This document shows positions 44,700 to 56,055 of a DNA stretch of 64,000 nt, piece by piece (the first letter of the stretch is position 1; each line of letters opens with the position of its first letter). A program made the translations under genes and the position numbers. Source of the DNA: Amyelois transitella (Eukaryota > Arthropoda > Insecta > Lepidoptera > Pyralidae); the NCBI RefSeq assembly GCF_032362555.1, contig NC_083505.1:1603501-1667500 (forward strand). Reading direction: 5' to 3'. Under the pieces are notes generated by a model that saw only the letters and a program-made list of their open reading frames with translations, made no database searches and was not told where the DNA came from.

Positions 44700-44730
<31 letters not shown>

Positions 44731-47700
44731 GATCACGTCATCGAGATTCAAATAAAGACAGGTTGCTAGCCCATCGCCTAAAACAAAAATCCCAAGTTCA
44801 TAAGCCCATTCCTTAGTCGCTTTTAACGACATCCATGGGAACGAGATGGGAGTGGTCCTATTCTTTTTTTCCATTTGCGCCGGGAACCACACGGCAACCA
44901 ATGACAATTTGCCTTAATTAAGCCCTACTCACACTGACAGGGGCGATAGCTTGCTCGAAAGCAAGCCCCTGCGCCTTCTCCCGAGGGTAGCCATCGATGA
45001 GGAACCCCTTCGAGTTGGGAGCGTTCGCCAGGATCGCTTCCTTCAACAGGTCCAACACGACGTTGTTTGGGACCAGTTCACCTGGAATAATAATAAGAAA
45101 TGCTCAATTTTTTTTTTTACTTTTGCCGAAGGAAAAATTAATAGATAGGCTGGTAGGCCACGTTCAGCTGTTAATGATAGAATTAAAAAATATATAAATA
45201 TATTATATATACCTAATTGAAATTTCTTTTTTTCATTTTAAATATTATAATTAAATCAAATTAAAACTAAAGCTAAAAACTACTTATAAAAAAGAAAGAT
45301 GATTACAAACTAAAATTTAATTTAGAAATAGTACAGTCCCTGAATAGCATCAAAATGCGGGAGTGTGCCCAGAAGGCTGGCGGCGTTGCCATTCAAATTG
45401 GCATTGGATTCTCTGAGCCAGATAAATTCCAGCCCTCCGGTAAAAATATTTTGATCAAATAAATTAAAAAAGTAAACGTTAAAGACAAAAGAGATGATTG
45501 ATGGACGCTCCACTTAACCCACCGACAAGAGTTAGCTTTTAAATTTAAAAAGAAGAAGACTTTTACTAAAGAACCAGCCCTTTAGTTGCCTTTTACGACA
45601 TCCATGGGAAAGAGATGGAGTGGTCGCATTCAATTTTCAATTGGTGCCGGGAACCACACGGCACTTACAATTACAATAATCTGATTATAACCATGACAAA
45701 ACTCATTTGAGATAACATTGTGATGATTGCGAGTGCATTGTTTGGACGTAGAAACAAATTACGTAAATACGTGAGGCACTCTGCCAGGTATGATCAGTGT
45801 GATTTTGTGACTTGTGCATTAATGCATATAACTAATACATGTATGTATGTTCTAAATTAAATTTCTTGTTAATGTATGAATTGTTTATTTGTTTGTATCA
45901 TTAGCTTAGTATTTCCAGTAATATTGATGTCATCAAAACATCCTGTAAAAAAAACCCAAGTCTTTCTAGCTCAGTCTTTCTACTGTAAAAGGTTGTGAGA
46001 TTCATGTAATACCAAGTCGGCTAATCTTTTTAGTATCTACTTAAATGAACCTCTGTCTTAAGTTTTTATGATATATGGCATGATAATAACTTATGTAAAA
46101 ACTTTAGGCAGAAGGTCCTTTAAGGAGAGACTAGAGTAGAAAGACTGAGCTGCGAGACTTGGGTTTTTTTTACAGGTTTCATGTTTTTGATGGCATCTCA
46201 CTTCTTTTTGTAGAGTCCTAATTTTTGGTACCATTATATTAATTTTTTAGATTTTCATACTTCGAGACATCATGTTATGTGTTTTTCATTCCGTCGACCA
46301 TTTTACAAGTAATAATGTTGTTCAGTTTCATGGGCTAAACACACCCTTACCCACCCTATACCCCCTCCCGTTATGCCTCATACGGTAGGTACCTATCTAC
46401 ACCTATTATTTTCTATTATACAGTAATAATGATTCATTAACTGCAAATGTAACCTTGTAATCTTATACATTTATATGGGGTTACAAAGTTATTCATGCAG
46501 TTGGTGTATTTAGAAAACTGGACCGAAATTACAAAATATTTAGGTTTTCCCATGATTATGTCATTAAACACTATTTGTATTCTAAATTTGAAGCTTCTTG
46601 AAAATATTACTTCCATTGTTATTTATTATTTATCTTTGGGAGGGTTCCTTTTACATCTTAAACCACTTAGATCTGTTAGAAGCGATTGAAGGTGCAATTT
46701 GGGGTTTTCATTCATAATGTATAGAAAAATTCCCTGAGCATTGGGTATTAACACACGTGTAAAAGTATAAATGCAAGGTCTCAAATACGAATAATATACA
46801 AAAATAATTGTTGTTTTAATACTCATAAATTAAACTCCCCGGATGTAAAAGTGAACCTTTATAATGAGCAGAATAACCTTGATGACTTGGCAAAGACTCT
46901 TCGATTATTTTTACATAGTCATTATGGTCAATGTCAATCGATTTTTGTGTATTCTTAGGAAAATTCTCTAATTTATTTTGTTTAATGATCGCGACGTTGT
47001 AGTGTAGGTAGGTACCTACTTAATAACAGAATTGAGCTTTGCTGGAAAAGTAGTTGAAAATGGCTTGAATTGCTAAGTAATGAAAGCAATTCACTTTTTA
47101 AAATGCTTTTACTAAACATTAACGAGTTTTTGATTTAGTAATACGTTGTTTAGTCGTTCAAGATCCTAATATATATCAAATTATAGTGTGCTGTGTAAGT
47201 AAGTAAATTAAGTGTGTTCTTCAAATGGAAAAATGGTAGTTTATTAAAAAAAGATCGACGGATATAATTTTTATGATGAATCTCCTGATAATGTATGATC
47301 TGTCAAAGTGGAAAGTGCCGTGTGGTTACCGGTACCAATTAAAAAAAATAGGACCACTCCATCTCTTTCCCATGGATATCGTAAAAGGCGATTAAGGGAT
47401 AGGCTTACAAACTTGGCATTATTTTTTTAATCGATGCGCTACCAACCTGTCACTATTTGAATCTCAATTCTATCATTAAGCCAAATAGCTGAACGTGGCC
47501 TATAAGTCGTTACAAGACTGTTGGCTCTGTCTACCCCCCAAAGGGATATATACGTGACTATATGTATGTACCTATGTCAAAGAAGAAATGCTAAAAGAAG
47601 AAGCTCTCAAATAGATAATCCATCTTATAGGATAATTATAATAATAATCATCTATCAGTCTTCACAAGACTTTCGGCTCTGTCTACTTCCCAAAGGGATA

Positions 47701-48570
47701 TAGACGTGACTACATCTATGTATGTATGTCAAAGAAGAAATGCCAAAAGAAGAAGCTCTCAAATAGATAATCCATCTTATAGGATAATAATAATAATAAT
47801 CATCTATCAGTCTTCACAAGACTGTTGGCTCTGTCTACCCCCCAAAGGGATATAGACGTGACTATATTTATGTACGTATGTCAAAGTAGAAATGCCAAAA
47901 GAAGAAGCTCTCAAACAGATAATCCATGTTATAGGAGCACTCACCCCTCTCCATGATAGCCGTCAGCTGCTTGGCCCTGTCAGAGCCACTCTTCACCTCG
48001 GCCCGAAGCAGGTCTCCAGTGGAGAGGTGGGTGAATCCGTACTTAGCGATGATCTTCTCGCATTGGGTTCCTTTCCCGGAGCCAGGCCCGCCCAGCACCC
48101 ACACGATGGGTGTCTTAGATGTGTCTATAGGCGCCTGAAAAGTTTGTGTTCTATTGTTTACATACATACCTATATATAAACACGTCTGTATCCCTTGCGG
48201 GGTAGACAGAGCCAAGAGTCTTGAGAAGACTGATAGGCCACGTTCAGATTTTTTTTTTGTTTTTTTCTTTTTATCTTTATTATTTATACATTTGGGTATT
48301 TACATTATTATGCATGAAAAGAGTTATGAGTTTATAGGAAGCAGGAGAGGTTAGAGTTTATAGCAAGTGGAAATCCATAGTTTCTGCCTACCCCAATGGA
48401 AAACAGGCGTGATGGTATATCTGTATGTATGTATGTATCTAGATAAAGTATAAATTCCCTACCGTTCGTTTGTAAGCCTTGCATTTAGGTGACATGCACT
48501 GAAGTGGACACGGTATTATTTTGTCGACTACTGGCTCTTCGCATGGCTGACACAGCTTCTCCTCATTCAT
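42865..48570 (-). CDS. Adenylate kinase (AK1/AK5 type), complete
   Basis: Five exons (48463-48570, 47945-48134, 44933-45081, 43720-43890, 42865-42936) join in phase to 229 residues. Catalytic features are intact: P-loop [16 protein letters not shown] with Lys57, [27 protein letters not shown] with Arg133, short [23 protein letters not shown], and [18 protein letters not shown] at the end. The short LID marks a cytosolic AK1-like enzyme (ATP + AMP to 2 ADP). The first exon is unusual: 36 residues with five Cys (CQPC, CPLQC, and a further Cys30), absent from ordinary AK1 and possibly metal-binding or oxidation-sensitive. A 5' non-coding exon may be added from an acceptor near 48658. It is convergent with TGIF; the stops are 633 bp apart. 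Confidence 0.93.
43180..43262 (+). mobile_element. LINE 3' tail fragment (second LINE type)
   Basis: GCGATAAGTCAGGC, then GATGCAATAAAGAGTTTATC and (TATC)n resemble the common lepidopteran LINE end with an AATAAAG signal. In intron 4 of the adenylate kinase gene. Confidence 0.55.
43442..43650 (-). mobile_element. Helitron-2 copy, partly deleted
   Basis: Reverse copy: CTTTATAATATTTG at the right end, GACGAAGTCGCGGGCACAGCT at the left. About 70 bp from exon 4 of the adenylate kinase gene. Confidence 0.8.
44098..44376 (+). mobile_element. LINE ORF2 C terminus and 3' tail
   Basis: One frame reads [20 protein letters not shown] then [17 protein letters not shown]. After a frameshift another reads [20 protein letters not shown] then PSGKEA and stop. 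The end CCTCCGGGAAAGAGGCGTGA plus (TATG)n follows. The GHVERM...[11 protein letters not shown] pattern is the usual C-terminal region of non-LTR reverse transcriptases; clade not assigned. This is the best-preserved LINE piece here, in intron 3 of the adenylate kinase gene. Its tail resembles that of SINE-A. Confidence 0.8.
44637..44897 (-). repeat. SINE-A copy with very long (ACAT)n tail
   Basis: The tail 44638-44729 is about 23 uninterrupted ACAT units. The body is internally deleted; the head CCGGGAACCACACGGCA ends at 44897, 36 bp from exon 3 of the adenylate kinase gene. Confidence 0.92.
45331..45410 (-). repeat. Dispersed repeat shared with 63.65-63.75 kb
   Basis: The minus strand reads GCCGCCAGCCTTCTGGGCAC then CTCCCGCATTTTGATGCTAT ([20 protein letters not shown]), closely matching the plus-strand segment at 63676-63745. 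Source family not identified; probably the end of a retroposon. Confidence 0.6.
45576..45664 (-). repeat. SINE-A head fragment
   Basis: TTTTACGACATCCATGGGAA to GTGCCGGGAACCACACGGCA. Confidence 0.85.
45926..46197. mobile_element. Small foldback MITE, about 60-bp arms
   Basis: GATGTCATCAAAACATCCTG...CAGTCTTTCTACT (45926-45985) is mirrored at about 46136-46197 (AGTAGAAAGACTGAG...TTTTGATGGCATC). In intron 2 of the adenylate kinase gene. Confidence 0.8.
46198..47315. other. Intron 2 interior of the adenylate kinase gene
   Basis: AT-rich with no repeat or exon recognised. Confidence 0.5.
47318..47567 (+). repeat. SINE-A copy
   Basis: Full length with (TATG)n tail; its 3' end is the seed of the following tandem triplication. 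Confidence 0.9.
47555..47944 (+). repeat. Tandem array of 2.5 units next to an exon
   Basis: A unit of about 155 bp contains GTCAAAGAAGAAATGCCAAA, AGCTCTCAAATAGATAATCC, (ATA)n, and the SINE-A end CTGTCTACCCCCCAAAGGGA. It occurs at about 47573, 47727 and (half) 47879. The last half-unit runs straight into the donor of exon 2 (47944) of the adenylate kinase gene, so intron sequence beside the splice site was amplified together with a SINE end. Confidence 0.9.
48158..48440. repeat. SINE-A 3' fragment and LINE tail in intron 1
   Basis: 48158-48247 is a minus SINE-A end (CACGTCTGTATCCCTTGCGG to GGCCACGTTCAG). 48345-48440 is a plus LINE end (AGCAAGTGGAAATCCATAGT, TCTGCCTACCCCAATGG, then (TATG)n). 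Confidence 0.75.
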
Positions 48571-48743
48571 TACGTTGATTGGATTAGGTTTTAGAAAAAT
48601 AATAATTAATTCTTCATTATTTTATTTATTGTGTGTCTAAAATTGTATTGTACCAACTGAAATTTGAAAGTTTGAAGTTGTTATGTCATATCCGTTGATG
48701 TCGAATGAAAGGTAGGTCGTCAAGGGAAGAGGTTTTGTAATGA

Positions 48744-48822
48744 TCAAATTTACATACATAAATACATATGGTTACGTTTGGGATATAAACGTAACCATAT
48801 GTATTTATGTATGTAAATTTGA
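48744..48822. repeat. Perfect 36-bp inverted repeat, 7-nt loop
   Basis: 48744-48779 and 48787-48822 are exact reverse complements (arm TCAAATTTACATACATAAAT..., loop GGGATAT). Built from (CATA)n-type SINE tail sequence meeting itself in opposite orientation. Confidence 0.97.
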
Positions 48823-48994
48823 CTACCGCGCAAGAGATATAGAAGTGGTAATGTGTGTGTGTCAAAAGGATGATAGGAAAATCAAGATTAAGACTGTAGA
48901 AATTGTATTAAAACTCTAAGCTTTCATTGCTAGTGCTCAAACATTCATAAGACATGTTTTGATTGGTTCTTGATGATATCATTTTAATTAACAA

Positions 48995-49210
48995 TCCTAC
49001 TAATATAATAAATGCGAAAGTTTGTGAGTATGTCAGGAAGTCAGTATGGATGTATGTTGCTCTTTTACGCAAAAACTACTGAACCGATTACGATGAAATT
49101 TGGTATGTAGGTAGCTGAAGACCCAGAATAACATATAGGCTAGGCTTTTTATCCCGGAGTTCCTGCAGGAATGATAGGGTTTCCATGCGGAAGTCGCGGG
49201 CGGCCTCTAG
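48995..49210 (+). mobile_element. Helitron-1 copy
   Basis: TCCTACTAATATAATAAATG to GAAGTCGCGGGCGGCCTCTAG, inserted at A|T. Confidence 0.9.
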
Positions 49211-50450
49211 TAGGTACCTACCTACTCTATATTTCTAAACGTTAATAATTTCTTGATTTGTTGACGAAATATTCCATTATTTTTCATTACCTTGGTAAGA
49301 AACACATCGTCCTATGTTCATGAATAATTGATATGATAACCTCCATGAGCAATTTACAATGGATCAATACATAGCCGAGGGTTGACTTCGACATCAGAGA
49401 CAAATCAATTAGTAGAAACGTGAACCACCTACGTACAGGGAGGAAATCTGTATAGTACAGGCATTCTATAGAGTTTCTAGGAAATGTATAAAACGCCTAA
49501 GATCTGTAGAAAATGTGTGAAATCCTTGGCAAAGTGTGAAATAAATAATATTTCATACCTGGTCTGGTGGTTTAAGGTATGCTATTCTAAAGATAGATTT
49601 CCTAGGAATTGTACAAAATGACGGATTACATATATTTTCGGCAACATAATGTATATACCTGTAGAAGGACTGTGATGCCTCGAGTTTAGTTTTAGTTTCA
49701 CAACCTTCTAACAAAAACAAGACTGAAAGAAATACCTACCAATGAATAAATGTTTAACACTACCACTTTTAATGTCTATCACTGTCTTTCTCATCGTATG
49801 GTGTAATTACGTACCTTTCTTCGCAATTAGCCTCAAAGATTGATATTGGAAAAAACGCCATACAAATAATAACTACTTTTTGGAAAAAAAAATGGAAACT
49901 AACTGATTTCTTTTGGTCAAATCTTTGCTAAGGTAGAATGTCCGGCCGTTTGACACCAACCCAGTTTGATTTGCTCTTACTGAGTCCTATATTTCCATGC
50001 CTTCATCATTCTCCCAGTGTTTGTCCTCGGCTGGAGCCCAGGGTCCGCCCACAGTCACGATTAAAGAGTGGGTTAATCTGGTAATCACACAGATTTACTT
50101 ACATTTCCCTGACCTCCTTGACTCTGTTACACAGGTGAGCCTAACTAACTTCGAAATTTCAAACCTATTACAATTCTTATTCATCTATTTTGACTTCCGA
50201 AAATATTCCAGTCTACTTTAGTATTTATATAAATAGATCCATTAAGATTTAGGAAGGTAGGTCGATGTGTAGACGTAACAGCGTGAGGCGATCGTCACGG
50301 TCAGACGTATTTTAAGATATTTGTTTTGTTTTCTACTATCTGTTAGGGAAACGGAGGATTTTACCAGTAAATTTATACATAATAATATAATTCCAAAAGA
50401 AGGAAAAGTGTGTTTGTTAATAAAAAAAAAAACAAAAAAGAAAATGTTGG
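49211..50450. other. Spacer upstream of the adenylate kinase gene
   Basis: A 50.0-50.15 kb stretch (CCCAGTGTTTGTCCTCGGCT, GTCCGCCCACAGTCACGATT) is less AT-rich and open in one frame, but carries no recognisable domain; possibly a repeat scrap. Nothing else seen. Confidence 0.35.
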
Positions 50451-50479
50451 CAACGATTAACTAATATTAGTATTGTGGC

Positions 50480-50640
50480 GACACCTATAAACGTCACAAG
50501 CCATCAACCAATCATAGCGGGATTACGAAGCGTTCAACCAATAGCAGCTACGAGTGACTAGGTTACGAACTAGGTCTAGGTAAACATGAACAAAATCCTT
50601 AGCATTAAGTTACACCTATTTATTTAATAAATACTTTGTA
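50480..50640. promoter_or_regulatory. Two CCAAT boxes, possible promoter
   Basis: CATCAACCAATCATAGCGGG and GTTCAACCAATAGCAGC lie about 35 bp apart in a short less AT-rich patch. It resembles an NF-Y-type promoter, but no attached exon could be shown. Confidence 0.25.
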
Positions 50641-51164
50641 CAAATAAGTAATTAATGTGTGTAACTTTATAGCATACAATGTTCAGTTACAGTTTTATTA
50701 TATGTATGGATAATCAAGCAAATCTTTGTCTTCAACTCTTGTATCTTCCACATAATTTTCATCCCAGCATGATGGTTTGTACAGAAAGGTAAGGCAAATG
50801 AAATTACAATTTGAAGTATTTAAATCGTAAATTAGCCTTCCTTCCAATAAATAACCCAAAAACCCTAAGAGGAGACTAAAAGACCATACTATTATAAACC
50901 AAATTAACTGCCCACAAGTCTAAAGACCCGCTATTAGCTGTTACAATGTTACTTTGATCTCTATTATTGTATCAACATTACGTCCATGGAATGTCCATAT
51001 TGACCATGTCAAACGTAATTTTATTGTAATGAACCTCGTTAAAATGAACGACGCCTCATCATGTGAACAAACATGTATCAACAAACAATCCATTTTTATT
51101 ATTATTTATTTAACAGATCGCACCATCCGCACATAAATCTCAGTTTGGTCCATAGTTTCGACTG

Positions 51165-51232
51165 GCAGATAATGCTTTGTAGCATTAAGTCCATCTGATG
51201 TAGGTGCATTCTATGTGCATTAAGTTTCAATA
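51165..51232 (+). mobile_element. LINE 3' tail fragment
   Basis: ATAATGCTTTGTAGCATTAA then GTCCATCTGATGTAGG and AATAAAAAAAA resemble the common lepidopteran retroposon end (GCATTAAGTCC...AATAAA). Confidence 0.5.
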
Positions 51233-51239
51233 AAAAAAA

Positions 51240-52189
51240 ATTAATCCATCTGCCCAGAGAGAAAAAACAGCTGCTTGGGTGATGACATTCGTACAGTCTT
51301 GAAATGGATTAAGAAACCCCAATTGAAAAATGCAGAAAAGCTTTGTAGGAAAAAACAAATATAAGAAAAATAATTCTTTGGAGCAATCAGCCAAGATCTA
51401 ACGCTATATAAAGCTCAATAAGAATAAACTAATTGACAAGAGCTGTCCCAGTTTCCGCGTGGCAATTAGTTGTAGGAGATCTATTTGCGTCTCCAGTATG
51501 ATAATGACCGCTGCCAGGCCGAGACGCAGACACGGGCTGCGCTTGCGCATTGGCAAGCTGGCAAGAATAGGTCAATGCAGTTGTTTGTTTACTAATACAA
51601 AAGATCGTTAAATCATGAAAGTTTGCGTTCATCCCCCGCAGCAAGGCACGGGCGACGTCGTTTTTTATCGCCTGAAAAACTCACTGTTCCGCTTTTTATT
51701 GTGATATGAAACGAGACAGCGATAGTGTATAGCTATGTATTACAGCCAGGGTGACAATAAGGTTTTTAACTGATAATTTTTATAAGACATTGACTGTATA
51801 TTTTTCTGCTAGTCTATTTAAGACGATTTAAATAATTTTTCAAGATATTCCCACGTCTCCTAATCGTTAAAACGTTTCAAACGTCGAGCGATGTGCCAAA
51901 TTGAAGGGAAAACGGGTATCATAACACCGCCGTGTGATTGGCAGTGATCTCAACACGCTCCATTACGGAGATGGAATATGTGACACATTATTTACTAACG
52001 CATATATACCTACCTACATTCATTCATGACTGTATCAGAGAATTATTACAAATAAAAATATAACGAATAAAAATATGAAGAAATTTTTTTTTTATTAAAA
52101 CCAGCACTAAGTTAACATAACAGGCCTTCAAAAGCACACATTTTTTTCAGGAAATAGCTGCGCAAGTTGTATTGAAACAAAATTATTCC
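51240..52189. other. Spacer, no gene seen
   Basis: 51.65-51.73 kb (GACGTCGTTTTTTATCGC, AAACGAGACAGCGATAG) echoes segments at 15.3 and 17.7 kb and may be an old dispersed repeat. Confidence 0.35.
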
Positions 52190-52535
52190 GGTCTCTATAG
52201 GAATATGACAACTTTTTGAGGCGTTGGACTAGTAACTTGTCATTCATTTGAATTTCAATTCCGCTATAAAGTCATTAGCTGAACGGGGCCTTTTTGTCTC
52301 TTCGACACTGTTGGCTCTGTCTACCCTATTGGGGATGAAGATGTGATTATATGTATATACTTCAAGATCGAGGTCGACGATTGCGATCCTGCTTAAATTG
52401 AAACTTTCCGTATGGAAAATATTTATTTATACTCACAGAAAAAACATACAGCTGAACATGGCCTTTCAATCTTTTAAACTCTGCTAGCTCTGTCTACCCC
52501 GCGAGGCCTATAGGCGTGACGTATATGTATGTCTA
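52190..52535 (+). repeat. Two degraded SINE-A pieces
   Basis: About 52195-52357 (TAAAGTCATTAGCTGAACGG to GATGAAGATGTGATTATATG) and about 52450-52535 (GCTGAACATGGCCTTTCAAT to TAGGCGTGACGTATATGTAT). Confidence 0.7.
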
Positions 52536-52539
52536 TAAT

Positions 52540-54923
52540 TCTGTATACATATATATTGTCAAGTTTCAATATACCTATGCCTGTGTATGAATGTTGTATG
52601 TACATATTTTCGTAAAAACTGCCAGTACAAATTGAAAAAAAAGGAAACACGTGAAGTTATCTGCAAATACGCTACCTCTATTACGCGTGCACTCCAATAA
52701 CATGAGTTCCTGACTTCGCACCAAACATCCAAAACCAGTATAACGACATAGAAAACTTTGGCGTTTGCACTGTTTATTATGATTTTCATTTATTGTTAAG
52801 AATCCCTTGGATTCTGTAAAGGAAACCTTGATTTCTAGGAGTATTTATAACTGAATTGGTGCCAGTTGGCAGCGTGGTCGCACCACGGCCGCGGACTGTT
52901 ACTGGACTGTTTTGGAGAAAACAAGTTCATTTCGTGAGAGTTTGCGAGGTGACCTTCTGATCGTGAACGCCGCTTTTGGGCTAAATCTAGATTTGTAGAT
53001 CGATAACAACTAATTGGTTTAAAGTTACAGTAAGAAACGGGGCGTGCCTATTAAGAGAAAAAATAATTATTCTTTTTTTTAATAAATGTCCTTCCTGAGG
53101 TGCATAAGGTCCTGAATATTCCTTAGTGCAGTCCCAGAGAAAGCTATTTCTTTCAATTCTCTCTCCCTTTCTATTTCTATCTCTTCCTTTATTAGATAGA
53201 TAGATTTATAATATGTTTATTCGACAGAGCTACAGTCACAAACAAATATAACAATAACCTAACGAACACAGGTAGCAAGTCGAAATGGTCATTACTCTAG
53301 AAAATGGAAATTTGCAACCTTGTTATTCTTGACAGCCCAGGTTTAGATTCCTCTTAAATCAATTATTATACTCCAAAGTTCGTATGCTTAGAGCTAAGAA
53401 TGAAATCAAGAAATAGGTAGAAGCGAATACCATGTTTCAATAGGTAATAACACTTCGCTACCATTGATCGCCTTCATTCATGCTTATCAGATAAAACGTG
53501 TGCAATAGCCACAGTAAATAGAACAGAAACTTTAACATCATAAAAAAGGAACAAGACTTTTAGTTTTTAATGCGAGTAATGTCCTAGACAATAATACTGT
53601 TAAGCTTATGATAAAAAGGTTGTTTAAAATATAGCTTTAAATTACACAATAACTTTTTTGAACAACTTTTTTTATGGACTTGAAATTTTTTAATGCAGCT
53701 TTGCAATGCACTTTTACGTCAATTTATCAAAGATAAGTTCAGATTTCAAAGATAAACAAATCTTCGTATATTGTACGTTAAGTTTCACATACTAGGATTT
53801 TATTATAATAGGTAGATAAATATTATCTAAATTAAAAAAAAAGATTTAATGATAATTATGAAGTTGGACAACAAAGAATAACAAATATAGAAATCTTGTT
53901 TTCTTATAATCAAATGTCTACGAATAAAATTATGTATATCGTTTTTATAAATATAATACATGAACCGCACTAATATTGCAAAAAAAAAAACAAGATTTAT
54001 GTTTTATGTTAATGATAAACTGATTTTTTTTATCTAAATTTTCCTATACTACCAATTGATATCACACGGAAATAGCCCTGATTAATTTCGTAAGATTCAC
54101 TTGCTTCGTCGCAATTCAAACTGAATGACCAAATGAAAAAAAAGGTATTTTTGCGATGTCATTAACACTGCAAATATGGACAAAAAAGCGGGAAAAGCCG
54201 CAGAAATCAATCCCTTCTTCAAATAAAGGAATCTAGTACGTAGGTACAAACCTACTAACATAAAGATTGTATAAATTACTTATCTCTATTTAAAACGATT
54301 ATGAAGATAAAATGATTAATTCGGATGCACTTTGTATTTTGTGATGAAGATATAATAAATGTCTGACTGAAATCACTACTATAAGGTGTATAATTTTACT
54401 TTATAGCTTATTCATTTTGTCATTCCTAGATGCCATAATTAATGAACCAGAATAAACCTGCGCCTATGCAGATATTATACAACCGTTCCAATTCAGCGTA
54501 AGTAGATAAACTTTATGATTTTTAGATCGGTATATTCTGGATTTCTGAAATTTGCCAAACGAATCTCTAAAATAATAAACGGTCCGACTACAAATCCTTA
54601 GATTACAGGCAATATTGACATTAGGTGCAAATAGAATCAAGTGCAAAGATCTATGATTAGTTAACTACCTAATAATAGATATACGCTTAAAATAAAAAAG
54701 AAATTGTTTTTTTTTTTGTTTTTATGTAAATGCTGAGTGAAAACTGATTTGGTCTGACTTTCAGCTCAATCGTGCACGAGTATGGTGACAATTATCCACT
54801 AAATATCTCATGCGCAGATGAATTGTCACATTGCGTAGTAAAATCCAATTTCAGAGCGTGAAATGAAATATATGTGAAATAATATTAATAAAGTTAAATA
54901 AAATGAAAACCATCTTTACTTAC
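52540..54923. other. 2.4 kb of AT-rich spacer
   Basis: A GC-richer patch at 52860-52990 (GTGGTCGCACCACGGCCGCG) has no coding frame and could be a non-coding exon or promoter. The rest is unremarkable. Confidence 0.35.
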
Positions 54924-55115
54924 CATTATATTTAAATAAGAGCGGGAAAATTGTCGAACACGCACGGAACGTCTACACAGAACTGGCTATGCGGCCCGAC
55001 TGCGGTTCCGCGCCTTGGTCAAGGTCGTGGAAACTGTGCCAGGCAGCCAATAATCGACCTCCGCTTGCGCGGGAAATATCAGAAGGGCGGGAACGCTGTA
55101 GCTCCCTGAAATTTG
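54924..55115 (-). promoter_or_regulatory. Promoter-like GC-rich block with a first-exon donor
   Basis: On the minus strand, ...TTTAAATATAATG is followed by a consensus donor GTAAGT (54918-54923), preceded by a GC-rich block (54960-55110). Two E2F-type words, TTTCCCGC at 54942-54949 and TTTCCCGCGC at 55067-55076, and a GGGCGGGAAC word are present. It could be the non-coding first exon and promoter of the adenylate kinase gene, spliced to an acceptor near 48658 (AAATTTCAG|TTGG). That link is inference. Confidence 0.4.
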
Positions 55116-55992
55116 TTTTCTACGGCTTGTGTAGAATTTAATAAAAGTATCACATACACATACCTACGTAATTTTCTTGCAGTCATTGGTACTCTAACTC
55201 AGTACGTAACGGTAATTATCGATATTGGGCTTGTATCTCCCTCAAAATTTCAGCAGTTAACCAACATAAAATATAAATAGCTGGAGAGCTAGTGAACCCT
55301 CCGAGTAACGGTGTTCCTGTAAGGCTAGAAATTTGTAGAGTGATGATTCATAGCACACCAAGGCCAAAAATCATGACCTGGCAGGCATCTGCCCTGCACG
55401 TCATCATCACTTTTATTTCTTAAAATGTAAAAAAAATAGGAAAAATAAACTTCCTGCTGTAAGCTTCAAAATTTAATATCATCTATTTTATTTTTTGATA
55501 ATTATAAAAAAAAAATTGCCAGGCGATTAGAGTAAGCACAAGTACCTGCCAGGTGCATCGAGAACTGCACATTTTAGGAAGAAAAATAAACTTTCTTCTG
55601 TAAAGTTGAAATTTAAGTATATGTTTCAGTATATCATTTAGAAGAAATGTGTACAATGACAGGCGGTTCTGAACAGCATAAGACCTTGACAGGCGAGGGG
55701 AAAGATGCTAAGAGCGTGCGAGTGTCAACGATTTTTATATGAAGACGAATCCTACTTTTGAATTACTACGCTGCATATTTTGAGTGACTTTGAAAATTTA
55801 AATTTTATATTATTATATGCTATCTTGAGTAATGTGAAGGAAATACTTTCGAGGAAGGTAATGTGTGTTATTTATTTGGATGCTATGCGGGTGTTGCTAT
55901 ACGCTCTTTTGTTTGATAATGTAATAAGTAAGTATGAATATGTACATATGTGCAAATTTTTAACGTATAACATTATTATTATACATGTGTAA
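55116..55992. other. Spacer with recurring TGCCAGG words
   Basis: CCTGGCAGGCATCTGCCCTG, ATTGCCAGGCGATTAGAG, CCTGCCAGGTGCATCGAG and TGACAGGCGGTTCTGAAC recur at about 55375-55700, with AAAATAAACTT(T/C)C twice. Probably a degenerate internal repeat of an unidentified element. Confidence 0.4.
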
Positions 55993-56055
55993 TCCTACTA
56001 CTATTATAAAGGCGAAAGTTTGTATGGATGTTTGTTACTCTTTCACGCAAAAACT
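55993..56055 (+). mobile_element. Helitron-1 5' fragment
   Basis: TCCTACTACTATTATAAAGG to ACTCTTTCACGCAAAAACT, then unrelated sequence. Confidence 0.75.

Noticed and set aside
44464-44907. ORF of repeating CMYV units
   Set aside because: Translation of the (ACAT)n tract and SINE-A body; not a protein.
47555-47944. CRISPR-like direct repeats
   Set aside because: Long 155-bp units, eukaryotic context and derivation from a SINE end plus intron sequence; a simple tandem duplication.
49997-50221. Possible small gene (SSFSQCLSSAGAQGPPTVTI)
   Set aside because: No domain, no splice support and a repeat-like setting.
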